Shown: positions 7,487 to 8,405 of the stretch, in pieces | Position numbering within the stretch: the stretch's first letter is position 1 | Layout: every line of letters starts with the position of its first letter | Origin: RGIG4790 sp964437615 | GTDB lineage: Bacteria > Bacillota > Clostridia > Christensenellales > UBA1242 | Direction of reading: 5' to 3' | NCBI GenBank assembly: GCA_964437615.1 | Contig: CAYTHL010000037.1 | Span: 1-8,405, forward strand | Length of the DNA stretch: 8,405 nt | The notes under the pieces: model-generated | What the model was told of the DNA's origin: nothing | The model's input: the letters and a program-made list of their open reading frames with translations, nothing else | Databases searched by the model: none | Translations under genes and position numbers: made by a program

Positions 7487-7799
7487 ATTTATGAGATTAT
7501 TAGTTTTTTTTGATTTACCGGTAAAATCTAAGTTGGAGCGAAGGCTTGCAACTCAGTTTAGGAACTTTTTAATAAAAGACGGTTTCTATATGTTGCAGTT
7601 TAGTTTGTACGGAAGAATTTGTAATACGATAGAATCTGCAAGGCTTCACGAGGATAGAATTAGACCATATGTTCCAAAAAACGGGTCGGTTAGGTCTATG
7701 ATTGTAACCGAAAAGCAGTACGCTTCGATGAATATTTTGTCTGGAACTCCGCAAAAAAAGGACAAAAATATAGTCAGCCAACAGCTTTCTATCTTCTAA
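7479..7799 (+). CDS. cas2: CRISPR adaptation protein Cas2
   Basis: This 106-aa protein has the ferredoxin-like fold of Cas2. The opening strand MRLLVFFDLPV carries the conserved Asp12. FLIKDGFYMLQFSLYGR (about 30-46) and the VRSMIVTEKQY strand (about 71-81) are typical of type II. Cas2 forms the dimer that bridges two Cas1 dimers in the integrase. The chosen ATG overlaps the cas1 end by eight bases. An in-frame ATG at 7491 (Met5) is also credible and would begin MRLLVFF. No clear ribosome site precedes either, so translation is probably coupled to cas1. It is the last gene of the operon. No csn2 or cas4 follows, which separates this locus from II-A and II-B. Confidence 0.95.
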   Translation: MSRFMRLLVFFDLPVKSKLERRLATQFRNFLIKDGFYMLQFSLYGRICNTIESARLHEDRIRPYVPKNGSVRSMIVTEKQYASMNILSGTPQKKDKNIVSQQLSIF

Positions 7800-7898
7800 T
7801 TTGTCATTATTTGCGTGCAAAATTAGTTCAATCTTATAAATTTTAATGCCAATTTTGGCGCAAAAAATCCATAATTTTCTTAATTTTAAAGCCACTAA

Positions 7899-7941
7899 AA
7901 AACGGCTACAAGCTAGAAAATATCTAGCTTGTAGCCGTTTT
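7899..7941. terminator. 19-bp bidirectional terminator between cas2 and the array
   Basis: Positions 7899-7917 (AAAACGGCTACAAGCTAGA) pair perfectly with 7923-7941 around the loop AAATA. On plus the stem is followed by TTTTGTTTTAG, ending the Cas operon. On minus it is followed by TTTTTT (7902-7897), ending transcripts leaving the array. A shared terminator fits convergent transcription of cas genes and array. It leaves the stretch 7800-7898, where I see no gene. Confidence 0.85.
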
Positions 7942-7953
7942 GTTTTAGTTACC
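7942..7953 (-). repeat. Inverted partial copy of the CRISPR repeat 5' end
   Basis: On plus, GTTTTAGTTACC matches the first 12 bases of the repeat unit (GTTTTAGTTCCC) at 11 of 12 positions, but in the opposite orientation to the array and one base away from its first repeat. Read on minus it is GGTAACTAAAAC, which could pair with the 5' end of crRNA repeats as an anti-repeat does. It overlaps the T-run of the plus-strand terminator, so chance is possible. Confidence 0.45.
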
Positions 7954-7954
7954 T

Positions 7955-7983
7955 ATTATACCATACCAAATTAAAAAAGGGAA
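7955..7983 (-). promoter_or_regulatory. Promoter embedded in each CRISPR repeat (shown for the cas2-proximal copy)
   Basis: On minus, the last nine bases of the repeat are TGGTATAAT, a perfect extended -10 (hexamer 7960-7955). Seventeen bases upstream, TTCCCT (7983-7978) is a weak -35 with three of six matches. Because all repeats are identical, the same element occurs seven times at 66-bp spacing. Each would start a transcript about seven bases into the adjoining spacer. N. meningitidis II-C repeats carry an extended -10 at the same place and drive single crRNAs from it, so this reading is supported by precedent. Transcription from this locus is not shown directly. Confidence 0.7.
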
Positions 7984-8405
7984 CTAAAACAACATCTCCA
8001 TATTCAAAAACACCCTTGTAATTATACCATACCAAATTAAAAAAGGGAACTAAAACTTGATACTTGGGATGAAATGTCATGGTCTGATTATACCATACCA
8101 AATTAAAAAAGGGAACTAAAACAAAGCCGTCATATGCCAAATCAACACCTTGATTATACCATACCAAATTAAAAAAGGGAACTAAAACTATAACTTATAT
8201 ATTAAGTGATATATTTAGATTATACCATACCAAATTAAAAAAGGGAACTAAAACATAAAAGATATAATCTTCACTATACCCAACATTATACCATACCAAA
8301 TTAAAAAAGGGAACTAAAACTGCCTTATCAACATAGTTTCCCGTTTTTAAATTATACCATACCAAATTAAAAAAGGGAACTAAAACTGATTGTCTATACT
8401 TATTT
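7955..8405 (-). CRISPR. Type II-C CRISPR array, seven repeats, open at the right edge
   Basis: Seven identical 36-bp repeats lie at 7955-7990, 8021-8056, 8087-8122, 8153-8188, 8219-8254, 8285-8320 and 8351-8386. Six full spacers lie between them, all exactly 30 bp, and 19 bases of a seventh are cut by the window end. In crRNA orientation (minus) the unit begins GTTTTAGTTCCC, has a T6 run, and ends GGTATGGTATAAT. This is close to the C. jejuni repeat (GTTTTAGTCCC ... ATGGTAAAAT) and has the shape of the N. meningitidis one. The type II rule that crRNA repeats begin GTTTTAG or GTTGTAG sets the strand. All repeats are perfect, including the one nearest cas2, so no decayed end is visible. The leader is not identified and may be beyond the right edge. 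Spacer sources cannot be told without a search. Confidence 0.97.

Noticed and set aside
7823..7843. Minus-strand stretch with GAACTAA and scattered A/T pairing to the repeat, considered as a tracrRNA anti-repeat
   Set aside because: Only seven contiguous pairs (TTAGTTC); the GUUU at the repeat 5' end is unpaired and no clear terminator follows. Such matches are expected in AT-rich DNA.
7800..7954. Search for csn2 or cas4 after cas2
   Set aside because: The stretch is 155 bases, holds stop codons and a terminator, and cannot encode either protein; this supports type II-C.
7991..8020. Spacer 1 shares 13 bases (AAAAACACCCTTG) with the SDR terminator region near 1240-1252, considered as self-targeting
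   Set aside because: The match is short and lies at the PAM-distal end of the spacer in crRNA orientation; the seed end does not match.
7949..8167. Minus-strand open frame encoding a peptide with a repeated VLVPFFNLVWYN segment
   Set aside because: It lies in the CRISPR array. The repeat-plus-spacer unit is 66 bases, a multiple of three, so the repeat is read in one frame each time and mimics a tandem-repeat protein.

Overview
The window looks like chromosomal DNA of a low-GC, AT-rich Bacillota, most likely a spore-forming or formerly spore-forming member of the Clostridia. The evidence is strong AGGAGG-type ribosome binding sites, A/T-ending codons, sigma-A-like promoters and a pair of small CotF-like spore-coat or ferritin-fold proteins. 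Species cannot be assigned by eye.

Layout. Positions 2-76 (minus) are a complete tRNA-Thr(GGT) with encoded CCA and a consensus promoter behind it. After a gene-free AT-rich stretch comes a classical short-chain dehydrogenase (443-1234) with its own promoter and terminator. A two-gene CotF-like unit follows (1396-1611 and 1611-1901, overlapping by one base), ending near a perfect 16-bp hairpin. Next is a 358-aa protein I do not recognise (2032-3108). It has its own extended -10 promoter and the outline of an alpha/beta hydrolase with a possible cysteine nucleophile.

The right half is a compact CRISPR-Cas type II locus: cas9 (3194-6592, 1132 aa, all RuvC and HNH residues present), cas1 (6593-7486, abutting), cas2 (7479-7799, overlapping), then a CRISPR array (from 7955, seven identical 36-bp repeats, running off the right edge). 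There is no csn2 or cas4 between cas2 and the array, and the repeat resembles those of Campylobacter jejuni and Neisseria meningitidis, so type II-C is the best call. The Cas operon reads on plus. The array in crRNA orientation reads on minus, so the two converge on a 19-bp terminator hairpin (7899-7941) that carries T-runs for both directions.

How the genes work together: Cas1-Cas2 would insert 30-bp spacers, the array would give crRNAs, and Cas9 would use a crRNA:tracrRNA duplex to cut DNA. Each repeat ends in a perfect extended -10 (TGGTATAAT), so crRNAs are probably started from promoters inside the repeats, as in N. meningitidis. I found no convincing tracrRNA. It probably lies beyond the right edge or elsewhere, although a short terminated RNA with a 12-nt repeat-complementary 5' segment can be drawn at 7897-7953. 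The most novel items are this possible mini-RNA and the uncharacterised hydrolase-like gene directly upstream of cas9.
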